A stretch of DNA of 64,000 nucleotides from Paenibacillus sp. NFR01 (lineage in GTDB: Bacteria > Bacillota > Bacilli > Paenibacillales > Paenibacillaceae), in contig NZ_FOIK01000001.1 of the NCBI RefSeq assembly GCF_900111565.1, positions 186,001 to 250,000 on the forward strand, given 5' to 3'. A program made the translations under genes and the position numbers. Positions 50,813 to 59,781 of the stretch are shown in pieces (positions within the stretch are counted from its first letter, which is position 1; each line of letters starts with the position of its first letter). Under the pieces are notes generated by a model that searched no databases, was not told the DNA's origin, and saw nothing but the letters and a program-made list of their open reading frames with translations.

Positions 50813-52237
50813 ATGAGTCTGGAACTTTTGAACGAACAAGTGAAACGGGATCTGTCCCTTCTCGCCTACGGCGGGGCGGATTGGCTTCCGCGGCTGGAGC
50901 ATCCTGAGGGTCATGTGTATGATGTCGTCATTGTCGGCGGCGGGCAAAGCGGCCTAGCCGCGGCGTTCGGGCTGCTGCGGGAACGGATCTCCAACCTGCT
51001 GATCATCGATGAAAATCCGGAGGGGCTCGAGGGGCCGTGGGAGACGTATGCCAGAATGGTTACGCTGCGCACGCCGAAGCATCTGACCTCCGTGGATCTC
51101 GGCATTCCTTCCCTGACCTTCCGCTCTTATTGGGAAGCCTTACATGGTGCCGAAGGCTGGGCGGCCGTCGATAAAATTCCGCGCGGGGAGTGGATGGACT
51201 ATTTGCGCTGGTACCGCAGCGTGCTTGGGCTCCCCGTCCGCAACGATACCCGGCTCGAGCTGATTGAGCCCGGCGACGACGGCATCTTCCGGCTGCGGAC
51301 CGCCGGAAGCGGCGAAGCGGCGGGCCTGCTGCTGGCCCGCAAGGTCATTCTGGCGACCGGCATCCAGGGCGGCGGCGAATGGCATGTGCCGCCGATGATC
51401 AAAGCCTGCCTGCCAAAGACGCGGTATGCGCATACTTCGGAGCCCATCGATTTTGCCGCGCTGCGCGGCAAAACGATCGGCATCCTCGGCGGGGGCGCGT
51501 CGGCGTTCGACAACGCCCATCACGCGCTTGCCGAGGGCGCAGCCGAAGTGCATGTGTTCGTCCGCCGCGATCAGCTGCCGAACGTGAACCCGATCCGCCA
51601 GATGGAAGGCTCGGGTATGATCGAGCGGTTCCATACGCTCGATGATGCCGACAAATATGCGGTGATCTCGCATTTTTTCAAATTCAACCAGCCGCCGACG
51701 AACGATACCTTCAGCCGTGCAGCGGCATGGCCCGGTTTCCGGCTGCATCTGGGCTCGCCGTGGCTGAACGTCGCCGAAGACGGAGCCGGCGCGCGGGTTG
51801 AGACGCCGCAAGGCACGTATGCGTTTGATTACCTGATCATCAGCACCGGGCTGGTCAGTGATCCCGCGCTGCGGCCGGAGCTGCGGCTGGTCGAGCCGTA
51901 TATCGCGCGCTGGAAGGACCGTTATACTGCGCCCGAGGCACAGCGCAACGGACAGCTTGACGATCATCCGTACCTCAGTCCCGGCTTTGCCCTGACCAGC
52001 CGGGATGCGGACGGATACAAGGCCCTGCACGGCTTGTTTGTCTTCAATTACTCGGCGCTGGCGAGCTGCGGGTTATCCGCTTCGGCGATCTCGGGCATGA
52101 AGAATGCCGTGCCGAAGCTTGTGACCGCCGTGGCCGACGAGCTCTTCCTCGACAACCGCGGGACGATCCTGGAACGCTTTTTCGCTTACGATGACGTTGA
52201 GTTTATCGGGCAGTGGCCGGGGGTGGAAGCGCGTTGA
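50813..52237 (+). CDS. FAD/NAD(P)-binding oxidoreductase
   Basis: The 474-residue protein has two Rossmann motifs: VVIVGGGQSGLAAAFGLL for FAD at about 39-57 and IGILGGGASAFDNAHHALAEG for NAD(P), with VILATGI between and LIISTGLVSDP later. The layout is that of flavin monooxygenase-like or NAD(P)/FAD-dependent oxidoreductases; PRGEWMDYLRWYRSVLGLPV links the domains. Substrate is unknown. GGTCGGAGCGG precedes the ATG. It is GC-rich and stands alone between terminators. Confidence 0.85.
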   Translation: MSLELLNEQVKRDLSLLAYGGADWLPRLEHPEGHVYDVVIVGGGQSGLAAAFGLLRERISNLLIIDENPEGLEGPWETYARMVTLRTPKHLTSVDLGIPSLTFRSYWEALHGAEGWAAVDKIPRGEWMDYLRWYRSVLGLPVRNDTRLELIEPGDDGIFRLRTAGSGEAAGLLLARKVILATGIQGGGEWHVPPMIKACLPKTRYAHTSEPIDFAALRGKTIGILGGGASAFDNAHHALAEGAAEVHVFVRRDQLPNVNPIRQMEGSGMIERFHTLDDADKYAVISHFFKFNQPPTNDTFSRAAAWPGFRLHLGSPWLNVAEDGAGARVETPQGTYAFDYLIISTGLVSDPALRPELRLVEPYIARWKDRYTAPEAQRNGQLDDHPYLSPGFALTSRDADGYKALHGLFVFNYSALASCGLSASAISGMKNAVPKLVTAVADELFLDNRGTILERFFAYDDVEFIGQWPGVEAR

Positions 52238-52263
52238 AGCAAGGGAAGCCATACAAACGGAAC

Positions 52264-52293
52264 ACCGGGGAGCATCCGCTCGCCCGGTTTTTT
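52264..52293 (+). terminator. Terminator after FAD oxidoreductase gene
   Basis: ACCGGG pairs with CCCGGT over a 13-base loop, followed by six T residues. Confidence 0.7.
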
Positions 52294-52310
52294 CGTGTTT
52301 ACTTCCGATT

Positions 52311-54173
52311 TTACATCCGATCCGGCGCCGGAAGGCCAAGCACCGCCAGCGCGTCGGCGATTGTTTCTTTGAATTTCAGGGTTAGCCAGAGCCGGTACGC
52401 CTTGACCTCATCGCCGGCCTTCAGGATCGGGCAAGCCGTATAAAAATTGTTGAACAACGTGGCCAGCTCGTAAGCGTAATTGCAGAGGAGGCTCGGCGAC
52501 AACTCCGTACCGGCTTCATGTAAAGCGTCCTGCCAGTGCGCCAAATGTCTCAACAGCGCATGCTCTGCTTTTTCAAGCGGGCCGTTGGCATCGTTAGTCC
52601 ACGGTTTGATGTCGGCTCCGGCTCCGGCCTTGCCAATAATGCTTACTGCACGCGCATGCGAGTACATTAAGTAGACGCCCGTGTTGCCGGTGACTTCCGT
52701 GGCCTGCTGGATATCGAAGACAACCTCGGTTAGCAGACTAAACCGGAGGAGATAGTAGCGGATCGCCGCTGCCGCGATTTTTCTGCCGGATAATCCGTTT
52801 TTATCCGACCGCTTGACTTCGATCACACTCTCCATCAAATCGAGCAATTCGGAAATTTTGATACCGACGCCTTGCCGTCCGGACATGGCATAAGAGGCTT
52901 TGCCGGAAGACGTATCGATCCCCAGCTCTTTGGCGGCCGCCGGACTTAGCGAGACCACGCCGTAGCCCACATGCCGCAGTTTGGACGCTTCTTCGGGATA
53001 GCCGAGCACTTCCAGAGCTTGTTTGACCATGGCTTGAGGGTATTGCTGACGATGGTCGATGACATTGATGACCCTGTCCGCTTTGCCGTAATTGATGGAG
53101 GTTCCCGCGTGATGCGTCGACCATAAACCGCCGGTGAAGCGTTTATACCGGAAGTCCCGGTTCAGCAGGCCGAATTTCCAGAGATGGTAGGCGATATCTT
53201 TTGCCGTATAGGTTAGTATTCCATTGGAGCGGACCAGAACCTTATCCTGCTGATGTTCGGAATCGTCGTCTTCGGCGCTGACGGCGGATGGTTTCAATAC
53301 CCAGCAGCCCGCCAGTTTGCCTGTAGTCTCTTGATAAAATTGCGGCGTTTCCTGCAGCAGCGCAAAGGCTGCCTCCCAAAATCCCTCCCGGACGATATTG
53401 CTTTCCCACACCAGCAGGTCATAGCCGATGTCGAAAGCCGACATCTCCTCCAGATGTTCACGCACGATCCGCTCCGCGACGAGCAGGCCGACCCAAGACA
53501 GGTTCTCGTTGCCTTCCTCCAGCGAGTGAAGGACGGTCGTTCTTTGCTCTGCGAGCCGGGGATTCTCTTCATACGCCTTGTTGACCTGCGAATAAATATC
53601 CCAGCAGAAGTCGCCGAACCGCGCAAACTCTTTCTTTTGCGGAACATGCAGGAGGCCGACGACCGTATCGGCGAGCTGATTGCCCAAATCATCGATGTAA
53701 TTGTGGATTTCCACCTGATGCCCGGTACGTTTCAAAAGCCGCGCCAGCGTATCCCCGATGCATGAGTTCCGCAAATGTCCAATGTGGGCTGCTTTATTCG
53801 GGTTAATGGAGGTATGCTCCATGACCACCTTTTCCCCGGTGCCCGCCGGAAGCGCAAACTCCCGCTTAGCCCATTCCTCCCAGTTCAAATGCAGGTTGAT
53901 AAAGCCCGGCGGAGCAACTTCGACAGTTTGGATCAGGTGACCGATGCCTCCGTCTTGCTCCAGGCGGTTTTTGATCGACTCGGCGATCGACATAGGCGAT
54001 TTCCGCAACACTTTTGCGAGCTGCATTGCAATATTCGTCGAATAATCGCCATGCTCCAAATGAGCGGGTTGTTCGACATAAACATTCAATTCCCCGGCAT
54101 CGTCCAGCCCCATTTCTTTGAACAAGCTTTTGACCGACTGCTCGATGCCTTTAATGATGGCCTGGCTGATCAA
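52311..54173 (-). CDS. argS: Arginyl-tRNA synthetase, divergent long form
   Basis: The 620-residue enzyme has the ArgRS N-terminal tRNA-recognition domain (HGDYSTNIAMQLAKVLRKSP), HIGH motif as AHIGHLRNSCIGD, IHNYIDDLGNQLAD, SGRQG in place of KMSK (typical for ArgRS variants), and a C-terminal anticodon domain (HARAVSIIGKAG, ELATLFNNFYTACPIL). It is longer than the standard 550-560 residues, with an insert around EDDDSEHQQDK. TTG 54173 is preferred, eight bases after GAAGGAGGCG. A T-box with Arg specifier lies upstream. It may be a second argS. Confidence 0.9.
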   Translation of the reverse strand: MISQAIIKGIEQSVKSLFKEMGLDDAGELNVYVEQPAHLEHGDYSTNIAMQLAKVLRKSPMSIAESIKNRLEQDGGIGHLIQTVEVAPPGFINLHLNWEEWAKREFALPAGTGEKVVMEHTSINPNKAAHIGHLRNSCIGDTLARLLKRTGHQVEIHNYIDDLGNQLADTVVGLLHVPQKKEFARFGDFCWDIYSQVNKAYEENPRLAEQRTTVLHSLEEGNENLSWVGLLVAERIVREHLEEMSAFDIGYDLLVWESNIVREGFWEAAFALLQETPQFYQETTGKLAGCWVLKPSAVSAEDDDSEHQQDKVLVRSNGILTYTAKDIAYHLWKFGLLNRDFRYKRFTGGLWSTHHAGTSINYGKADRVINVIDHRQQYPQAMVKQALEVLGYPEEASKLRHVGYGVVSLSPAAAKELGIDTSSGKASYAMSGRQGVGIKISELLDLMESVIEVKRSDKNGLSGRKIAAAAIRYYLLRFSLLTEVVFDIQQATEVTGNTGVYLMYSHARAVSIIGKAGAGADIKPWTNDANGPLEKAEHALLRHLAHWQDALHEAGTELSPSLLCNYAYELATLFNNFYTACPILKAGDEVKAYRLWLTLKFKETIADALAVLGLPAPDRM

Positions 54174-54191
54174 TAGTAACGCCTCCTTCAA

Positions 54192-54440
54192 AATAAAAAG
54201 CCCCCGTCTCTAATCAAAGAGACGAAGGCTTGTGCTTCGCGGTACCACTCTTGTTGCCAAACTTTAGTTTGACCCCTCGACAAGAATAACGGTCTTGGCC
54301 GTGGCTTCCTACGAAATGGTTCAGAAGCCATTCTCATGGGTGCGCTTCGCCGATTGACGCCGTACCGGCTCCCACGCTCCCGGCTCGCTTGAACTTGTGT
54401 CAAAGGGGTACTCTCCCAGTCAAAGAATTTGCTGTATTTT
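54192..54440 (-). ncRNA. T-box riboswitch, specifier CGC (Arg), upstream of argS
   Basis: On the minus strand the T-box core AAGAGTGGTACCGCGAAG (54236-54253) precedes a terminator GCCTTCGTCTC/GAGACGGGGGC with a T run (54192-54230). Stem I pairs TGGG with CCCA, and the triplet directly before A-CCCATGAG is CGC (54342-54344), an Arg codon. The T at the tRNA-end position fits a discriminator A. It matches the gene it controls. Confidence 0.88.
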
Positions 54441-54444
54441 CTAC

Positions 54445-54473
54445 ATAATATGGATATCCGGATGAAAAATCAA
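54445..54473 (-). promoter_or_regulatory. Promoter of T-box/argS unit
   Basis: On the minus strand TTGATT, 17 bases, TATTAT, just upstream of the T-box. Confidence 0.7.
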
Positions 54474-54618
54474 CCCTGAATTCGCGATTTGCGCAGCTTA
54501 CGGCGTCCCTGAAGCAGGTTGCCCGCCGTCTATTGAACCGGTAAAACGCCGGAAATATACTGTAACTGTAAGCGGCAGACGGGATCCCATCCCGTACCCG
54601 CACGGGGGAGGAACGGCC

Positions 54619-55056
54619 ATGAAAATAACGATTGAAAGCATACCCGAAGGCAGCGAGCCGGAGATTATTCTCAGGTGCAACGAACCGGACGAGAATCTGC
54701 TGCAATTGATTTATTCCCTCAAATCGACGTCACGGAAGCTGATCGGACTCACGGGTTCGCAGATCTATATCATTGACCCGCGAGATGTTTTTTATTTTGA
54801 GGCGGTGGACAACAAGGTGTTTATCTACTGCAAGGAGAGGGTGTACGAATCGCGGCTGCGGCTGTATGAACTGGAGGCGGATTACGGGAGCCGGGATTTT
54901 TTTCGCGCTTCGAAATCGGTCATCCTGAACATCGCCAAGATCCGCTCGGTCCACCCGATCCTCTACGGAAGACTGGAGGCACTGCTGCACAATGGGGAAA
55001 AGGTACTGATCTCCCGGCAATACGTCCCCGTCCTGAAACACAAATTAGGAATATGA
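54619..55056 (+). CDS. LytTR DNA-binding domain regulator
   Basis: The 145-residue protein is a short N-terminal region plus a LytTR domain (about 45-145: IYIIDPRDVFYFEAVDNKVFIYCKERVYESRLRLYELE, DFFRASKSVILNIAKIRSVHP, SRQYVPVLKHKLG). There is no receiver domain, as in LytTR regulators paired with DUF3021 membrane proteins, which is the case here. GGGGGAGGAACGG precedes the ATG. It probably autoregulates and controls the neighbouring membrane gene. Confidence 0.92.
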   Translation: MKITIESIPEGSEPEIILRCNEPDENLLQLIYSLKSTSRKLIGLTGSQIYIIDPRDVFYFEAVDNKVFIYCKERVYESRLRLYELEADYGSRDFFRASKSVILNIAKIRSVHPILYGRLEALLHNGEKVLISRQYVPVLKHKLGI

Positions 55057-55069
55057 GGAGGGCTTTATC

Positions 55070-55504
55070 ATGAAAGTCGGCCAATATGTCGGGTTTCTGG
55101 TCAAAGATTTCTTGCTCTCGAGCAGCTGCGTGCTGGTCGTTGTCCTGCTGGCGCTGCCGCTGGGCTCCGTGGAGATGGTCCGCGCTTCGTCGCTTTGGCA
55201 AATCGTGTTTGCGGGAGCGATCTATGCTTTAGTGAAAAATGCTTTTATCGAGACGCATGAGCTGGGCCGCCGGGCGCAAATCGTCAGTTTCTTTGTCTGC
55301 AGCACGCTGGCCAATATCATCGGCGTGTTCTGGCTATGGCGCTTCGCTCCCGGCACGATGAGCGGCGGACTGGCGCTGGGGCTGCTATTTGCGATCCTTA
55401 TCGTGAAAGGCGGCACCTATGCCATGATGCATGTGGACGGACGGCGTGAAGCGAAGCAGGTGAACGAACGGTTGGAGGCTTACCGGGGCGGGGGCGAGGA
55501 GTAA
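55070..55504 (+). CDS. DUF3021 membrane protein
   Basis: The 144-residue protein has four membrane helices (LLSSSCVLVVVLLALPLG, LWQIVFAGAIYALVKNAFIET, IVSFFVCSTLANIIGVFWLW, GLALGLLFAILIVKGGTYAM) and matches DUF3021. It lies 13 bases after the LytTR gene, a common LytTR-inhibitor pair in Firmicutes where the membrane protein restrains the regulator. ATG follows AGGAGGGCT. Confidence 0.88.
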   Translation: MKVGQYVGFLVKDFLLSSSCVLVVVLLALPLGSVEMVRASSLWQIVFAGAIYALVKNAFIETHELGRRAQIVSFFVCSTLANIIGVFWLWRFAPGTMSGGLALGLLFAILIVKGGTYAMMHVDGRREAKQVNERLEAYRGGGEE

Positions 55505-55633
55505 GCTGCCTGATGGAGCGGAGTCTTGCTCCGATTCCATTTATGGGATACGATGCTTAAAGAGCGTGTTCGACCTGATATCGAAGGCAAAACCCCATGC
55601 GTGGGAGGATTTTTGAGAGAATGGAGCAAACCG

Positions 55634-57472
55634 ATGAGCTACCGCAGTATGGAAGAATGCGTCAAAGATCTGGAAAAGCACGGCCATCTGATCCGCATCC
55701 GCGAGGAAGTGGACCCGAATCTGGAGATGGCGGCCATCCATTTGAAAGCATATGAAGCCGGCGGGCCGGCCTTGTTGTTCGAGAAAGTTAAAGGCTCGAA
55801 ATACAGCGCCGTGTCCAACCTGTTCGGGACAATCGAGCGAAGCAAATTTATTTTTCGCGACACCTGGGATTCGGCGCAGCAGGTCATTGCGCTGCGCAGC
55901 AATCCGATGAAGGCGCTTAAGCAGCCCTTCCGCTACGTCGGCACCGGGCTTGCCGCGCGGCGGGCGCTGCCGCTCAAGCAGCCGGGCGGCCTGCCGCGTG
56001 GCTTCGAGGAGATTGCCATCTCCGATCTGCCGCAGATTAAGCATTGGCAAGGCGACGGCGGCGCCTTCGTTACGCTGCCGCAAGTGTACAGCGAAGACCC
56101 GGATAAGCCGGGCATCATGAACTCGAACCTGGGCATGTACCGGATTCAGCTCAGCGGCAACGATTACGTGCAGGATAAGGAAGTCGGCGTCCATTACCAG
56201 ATCCACCGCGGCATCGGCATCCACCAGGCGCATGCCAACCGGCGCGGCGAGCCGCTGAAGGTCAGCGTCTTCATCGGCGGGCCGCCGGCGCATACGTTGT
56301 CCGCCGTCATGCCGCTGCCGGAGGGGCTGACCGAAATGACCTTTGCCGGCCTGCTGGCCGGACGCCATTTCCGGTATTCGTATGTGGACGGCTATTGCGT
56401 CAGCGTCGATGCCGATTTTGTCATTACCGGGGAGATTTATCCCGGCGAGACGAAGCCGGAGGGTCCGTTCGGCGACCATCTCGGCTACTACAGCCTGATC
56501 CACCCGTTCCCGGTCATGCGCGTGCATAAAGTCTACGCCAAGCAAGGCGCGATCTATCCGTTCACGGTGGTCGGACGTCCGCCGCAGGAGGATACATCGT
56601 TCGGAGAACTGATTCACGAGCTGACCGGCGGTGCCATCCGCCAGGAGGTTCCCGGAGTCAAAGAGGTCCATGCCGTGGACGCTGCCGGGGTGCATCCGCT
56701 GCTGTTCGCCATCGGCAGCGAACGGTATACGCCGTACCAGCAGGTCAAGCAGCCGGCGGAGATATTGACCATCGCCAACCGCGTGCTCGGTACCGGGCAG
56801 CTTAGTTTGGCGAAGTATCTGTTCATCACCGCGGAAGAGGGCCGCAAGATCAGCACGCACGACATTCCGGACTTCCTGGGATATATTCTGGAGCGGATCG
56901 ACCTGCGGCGCGATATCCACTTCCAGACCAATACAACCATCGACACGCTCGATTATTCGGGCACCGGCATCAATACGGGCAGTAAAGTCGTTTTTGCCGC
57001 CGTGGGCGAGCCGAAACGGAGCTTATGCAACGAGGTGCCGCCGGTGCTGAGCCGGCTGGGCGAATTCGGTGCCGCCCGGCTGGTGCTTCCGGGCATCGTT
57101 GCACTGCAAGGGCCGGGGTTCAGCGATTACGCCACTGCCGCCGAGGAGATCGGCCGGATGGCGGCAGCGATCGCCGCCGAAGGTCCGCTGCCGTCCAGCC
57201 CGATGATCATTCTGTGCGACGACAGCGGGTTTATGGCCGAATCGCTCAGCAATTTCTTGTGGGCGACGTTCACCCGCAGCAATCCTTCGCATGACATTCA
57301 CGGGGTCAACAGCGCGATAGAGCATAAGCATTGGTCCTGCGACAATGTAATTATTGACGCCCGCGTCAAACCGCATCAGGCGCCGCCGCTCGTGCCCGAT
57401 CCTGCGGTAGAGAAAGGAATCGAACGCTTTTTTGCCAAAGGCGCCCCGCTGGAGGGGTTGCGTAAAGAATAG
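55634..57472 (+). CDS. ubiD: UbiD-family decarboxylase
   Basis: The 612-residue protein is a UbiD-type prenyl-FMN decarboxylase: MNSNLGMYRIQL, GVHYQIHRGIGIHQAHA (FMN and metal region), VTGEIYPGETKPEGPFGDHLGYYS with the conserved Glu/Arg/His, and PPQEDTSFGELIHE. It removes carboxyl groups from aromatic or unsaturated acids, possibly in menaquinone formation or phenolic-acid catabolism. No ubiX flavin prenyltransferase is seen beside it. ATG 55634 follows GAATGGAGC; the longer frame from 55526 has no site. Confidence 0.9.
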   Translation: MSYRSMEECVKDLEKHGHLIRIREEVDPNLEMAAIHLKAYEAGGPALLFEKVKGSKYSAVSNLFGTIERSKFIFRDTWDSAQQVIALRSNPMKALKQPFRYVGTGLAARRALPLKQPGGLPRGFEEIAISDLPQIKHWQGDGGAFVTLPQVYSEDPDKPGIMNSNLGMYRIQLSGNDYVQDKEVGVHYQIHRGIGIHQAHANRRGEPLKVSVFIGGPPAHTLSAVMPLPEGLTEMTFAGLLAGRHFRYSYVDGYCVSVDADFVITGEIYPGETKPEGPFGDHLGYYSLIHPFPVMRVHKVYAKQGAIYPFTVVGRPPQEDTSFGELIHELTGGAIRQEVPGVKEVHAVDAAGVHPLLFAIGSERYTPYQQVKQPAEILTIANRVLGTGQLSLAKYLFITAEEGRKISTHDIPDFLGYILERIDLRRDIHFQTNTTIDTLDYSGTGINTGSKVVFAAVGEPKRSLCNEVPPVLSRLGEFGAARLVLPGIVALQGPGFSDYATAAEEIGRMAAAIAAEGPLPSSPMIILCDDSGFMAESLSNFLWATFTRSNPSHDIHGVNSAIEHKHWSCDNVIIDARVKPHQAPPLVPDPAVEKGIERFFAKGAPLEGLRKE

Positions 57473-57489
57473 TCTTGTTATGCAAAAAC

Positions 57490-57576
57490 GCCGCGCTTGC
57501 CGCCCGTTGACGCTTGACCTGCCCGCTGTATGCGGATGAGATCAGGCTGGCAACGGAGCGCAGGCGCGGCTTTTTT
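57490..57576 (+). terminator. Possible branched terminator after ubiD
   Basis: GCCGCGC (57490-57496) pairs with GCGCGGC (57564-57570) at the base of a large structured loop, then T residues. The long loop lowers confidence. Confidence 0.4.
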
Positions 57577-57630
57577 ATACATAGACGTTTCGAACATGAG
57601 AGAACCTATAAGTTTCGGGAGGATTCCAGG

Positions 57631-58827
57631 TTATGCGTCTTTCTTTTCGGTCAGGAAGTAGATCAGCGCCGCCAACGGCAGCGTGGCTCCGATTGCAGCG
57701 GTCAGGATCCAGCCGCCGCTTTCGTACGACCAGCCGCCCAGCGAGGAGCCGATTGCGCCTCCGATGAAGAAAATTGACATGAAGAGTCCGTTCATCCGGC
57801 CCCGCGCCTCGCCGGCTACCGAATAGATGGCCCGCTGGCCAAGCACGAGATTGCCTGACACCGCCATATCCAGCGTGACGGCCGAGATCACAAGCAGCGC
57901 AAGGGCGCCGGTGGAGTTGTTGTCAAACAGGCCGGTTACGATAAACGAGAGGGAGGCGAGGCACATGGCCAGCGCAGTCAATCCGCGGGTCCAGCCGCGG
58001 TCGGCCAGTCTGCCGGCAATCGGTGCAGCCACCGCTCCGCCGACGCCGACCAGGGCGAACAAGGCAATGCCTTGCTGGGACATGTCGAAATCATGGGCCA
58101 GCCGCAGCGGAGCCACGGTCCAGAAGATGCTGAAGACGCCGAACAGGCAGGCCTGATACAGCGCTCGGCGGCGCAGAATCGGCGTATTCTTGAACAAGGT
58201 GCCGAGAGAAACGATAAGCTGGCCGTAGTTCAGGGTCGGCACCGGTTTGCGCTCCGGCAGCAGCCGGGACAGCACCAGCATCAGCAGTGTAATTACGACC
58301 GCTGAAATGCCGAAGATCGCCTGCCAACCCCACAGGCTGGCTACAAAGCTGGCTACCGGCCGGGCAAACATAATGCCGAGCAGCAGGCCGCTCATTACAT
58401 TGCCGACCACCCGGCCCCGCTGTTCTTCGGAAGCCATATACGTGGCGAACGGAACGAGGATCTGCGCGGTGACCGAGCCAAGGCCGATGAACAGCGAAGC
58501 AATCAGGAAGATGAGCGCATTCTCCGCAAAGGCGGCGACGGCAAGCGCGGCGGCGGCAACGATCAGCGCGCTGACCGACAAGCGCCGGTTCGGAACCATA
58601 TCGCTGAGCGGAACGATAAACAGCAGGCCAGCCACGTAACCGAGCTGCGTCAGTGTGGCGATAAAGCCGGTTGCCGAGGCAGACAAGCCGATGCTCTCGC
58701 CGATCGGTCCGAGCAGCGTCTGGGCATAATACAGATTGGCGACGATCAGGCCGCATGCCGCAGCCAGCAGAAAGGTCATGCCTGCCGAGATAGAAGATTT
58801 TTGGGGTACAGCTTGTTGAGCTTGCAT
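57631..58827 (-). CDS. MFS transporter, TetR-controlled
   Basis: The 398-residue protein has 12 predicted helices: FLLAAACGLIVANLYYAQTLLG, LSDMVPNRRLSVSALIV loop motif, ALYQACLFGVFSIFWTVAPL, GRLADRGWTRGLTALAM and GEARGRMNGLFMSIFFIGGAIGS. It fits MFS drug/organic ion exporters. On the minus strand AGAGGAGG lies ahead of the ATG. Its -35 and -10 enclose an operator for the divergently encoded TetR regulator, so it is likely the TetR target and derepressed by an exported compound. Confidence 0.87.
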   Translation of the reverse strand: MQAQQAVPQKSSISAGMTFLLAAACGLIVANLYYAQTLLGPIGESIGLSASATGFIATLTQLGYVAGLLFIVPLSDMVPNRRLSVSALIVAAAALAVAAFAENALIFLIASLFIGLGSVTAQILVPFATYMASEEQRGRVVGNVMSGLLLGIMFARPVASFVASLWGWQAIFGISAVVITLLMLVLSRLLPERKPVPTLNYGQLIVSLGTLFKNTPILRRRALYQACLFGVFSIFWTVAPLRLAHDFDMSQQGIALFALVGVGGAVAAPIAGRLADRGWTRGLTALAMCLASLSFIVTGLFDNNSTGALALLVISAVTLDMAVSGNLVLGQRAIYSVAGEARGRMNGLFMSIFFIGGAIGSSLGGWSYESGGWILTAAIGATLPLAALIYFLTEKKDA

Positions 58828-58855
58828 AGAGAAAACCTCCTCTTAATAAATACTG

Positions 58856-58959
58856 AACGTATCGTTTATTAATTACAAACCCATAATATACTGAACGCAG
58901 CGTTTTGTAAATAGGTGATTGGTTGTTTTTAAAAATATTTGTATAATAAACGTATCGTA
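58856..58959. promoter_or_regulatory. Three TetR operators between MFS and tetR, with both promoters
   Basis: AACGTATCGTT (58856-58866), AACGCAGCGTT (58894-58904) and AACGTATCGTA (58949-58959) are near-identical dyads. The middle one sits in the 17-base spacer between TTTACA and TATTAT of the MFS promoter (minus strand); the right one follows the TATAAT (58942-58947) of the tetR promoter. Confidence 0.8.
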
Positions 58960-59003
58960 TTTATTTTATGCGGGTAACATTAATGTTTGCAGGAGGGATA
59001 TCT

Positions 59004-59582
59004 ATGAACGGCAAGCGTGGACGTCCGCGCAATGTCGAGACGCAGCAAGCCATCCTCATCGCTTCGTACGAACTGCTGCTGGAATGCGGTTTTGACGCAG
59101 TAACGGTGGAGAAGATCGCCGAACGCGCCCAGGTCAGCAAAGCGACCATCTATAAGTGGTGGCCGAATAAAGCCGCCGTTGTCATGGACGGTTTTATGTC
59201 CGCCGCTTCCCGGTGGCTGCCGCTCCCCGACACGGGGTCGACCTATGAGAATATCGTGGCCCATGCCGGCAACCTGGTCCGGTTTTTGCTCAGCCGGGAA
59301 GGCAAAGTGATTACGGAGCTAATCGGGGGAGGGCAATTTGACCCCGCCTTGGCGGAGGCTTACCGGACACTGTATTTTCAGCCGCGGCGTCAGGAAGCGG
59401 GTGAACTCATCCGCCGGGGGGTTGCTGCCGGCGAGCTGTCGGGCGATCTCGACGTGGGCCTGATCATTGATCTGATCTACGGTCCGATCTTTTACCGTCT
59501 GCTGCTGACGGGCGAGATCCTGGACGACGCTTACGTCCGGGATTTGGTAGGGGCGGCCTTCGCGGGGATCCGCAAGGCTTAA
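59004..59582 (+). CDS. TetR-family repressor
   Basis: The 192-residue protein has a TetR HTH (RGRPRNVETQQAILIASYELLLECGFDAVTVEKIAERAQVSKATIYKWWPNKAAVV, residues about 4-60) and a TetR_C_11-type ligand domain. ATG 59004 follows GGAGGGATATCT; the longer frame from 58968 has no site. It is divergent from the MFS pump and shares an intergenic region with three matching dyads, so it should repress both genes. Confidence 0.92.
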   Translation: MNGKRGRPRNVETQQAILIASYELLLECGFDAVTVEKIAERAQVSKATIYKWWPNKAAVVMDGFMSAASRWLPLPDTGSTYENIVAHAGNLVRFLLSREGKVITELIGGGQFDPALAEAYRTLYFQPRRQEAGELIRRGVAAGELSGDLDVGLIIDLIYGPIFYRLLLTGEILDDAYVRDLVGAAFAGIRKA

Positions 59583-59599
59583 TTTCATCGAAGACATTC

Positions 59600-59632
59600 A
59601 AGACGGCAGCCGCAACGGACTGCCGTCTTATT
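59600..59632 (+). terminator. Terminator after tetR
   Basis: AAGACGGCAG pairs perfectly with CTGCCGTCTT over ten bases; the T run is weak. Confidence 0.65.
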
Positions 59633-59781
59633 GCTGCCTAAAAATGTCGAGAAAGCAGGAAATAATCTAATCATTTTGCAGAAAAAAGTCGAAAAATAGA
59701 ATATAAGAAAAAGCGCGTTTACATATAGAATCATGTCTGAACGGCTTGGAGGGCCGTGAGAGAACGGGTAGGGGTGCTGTG

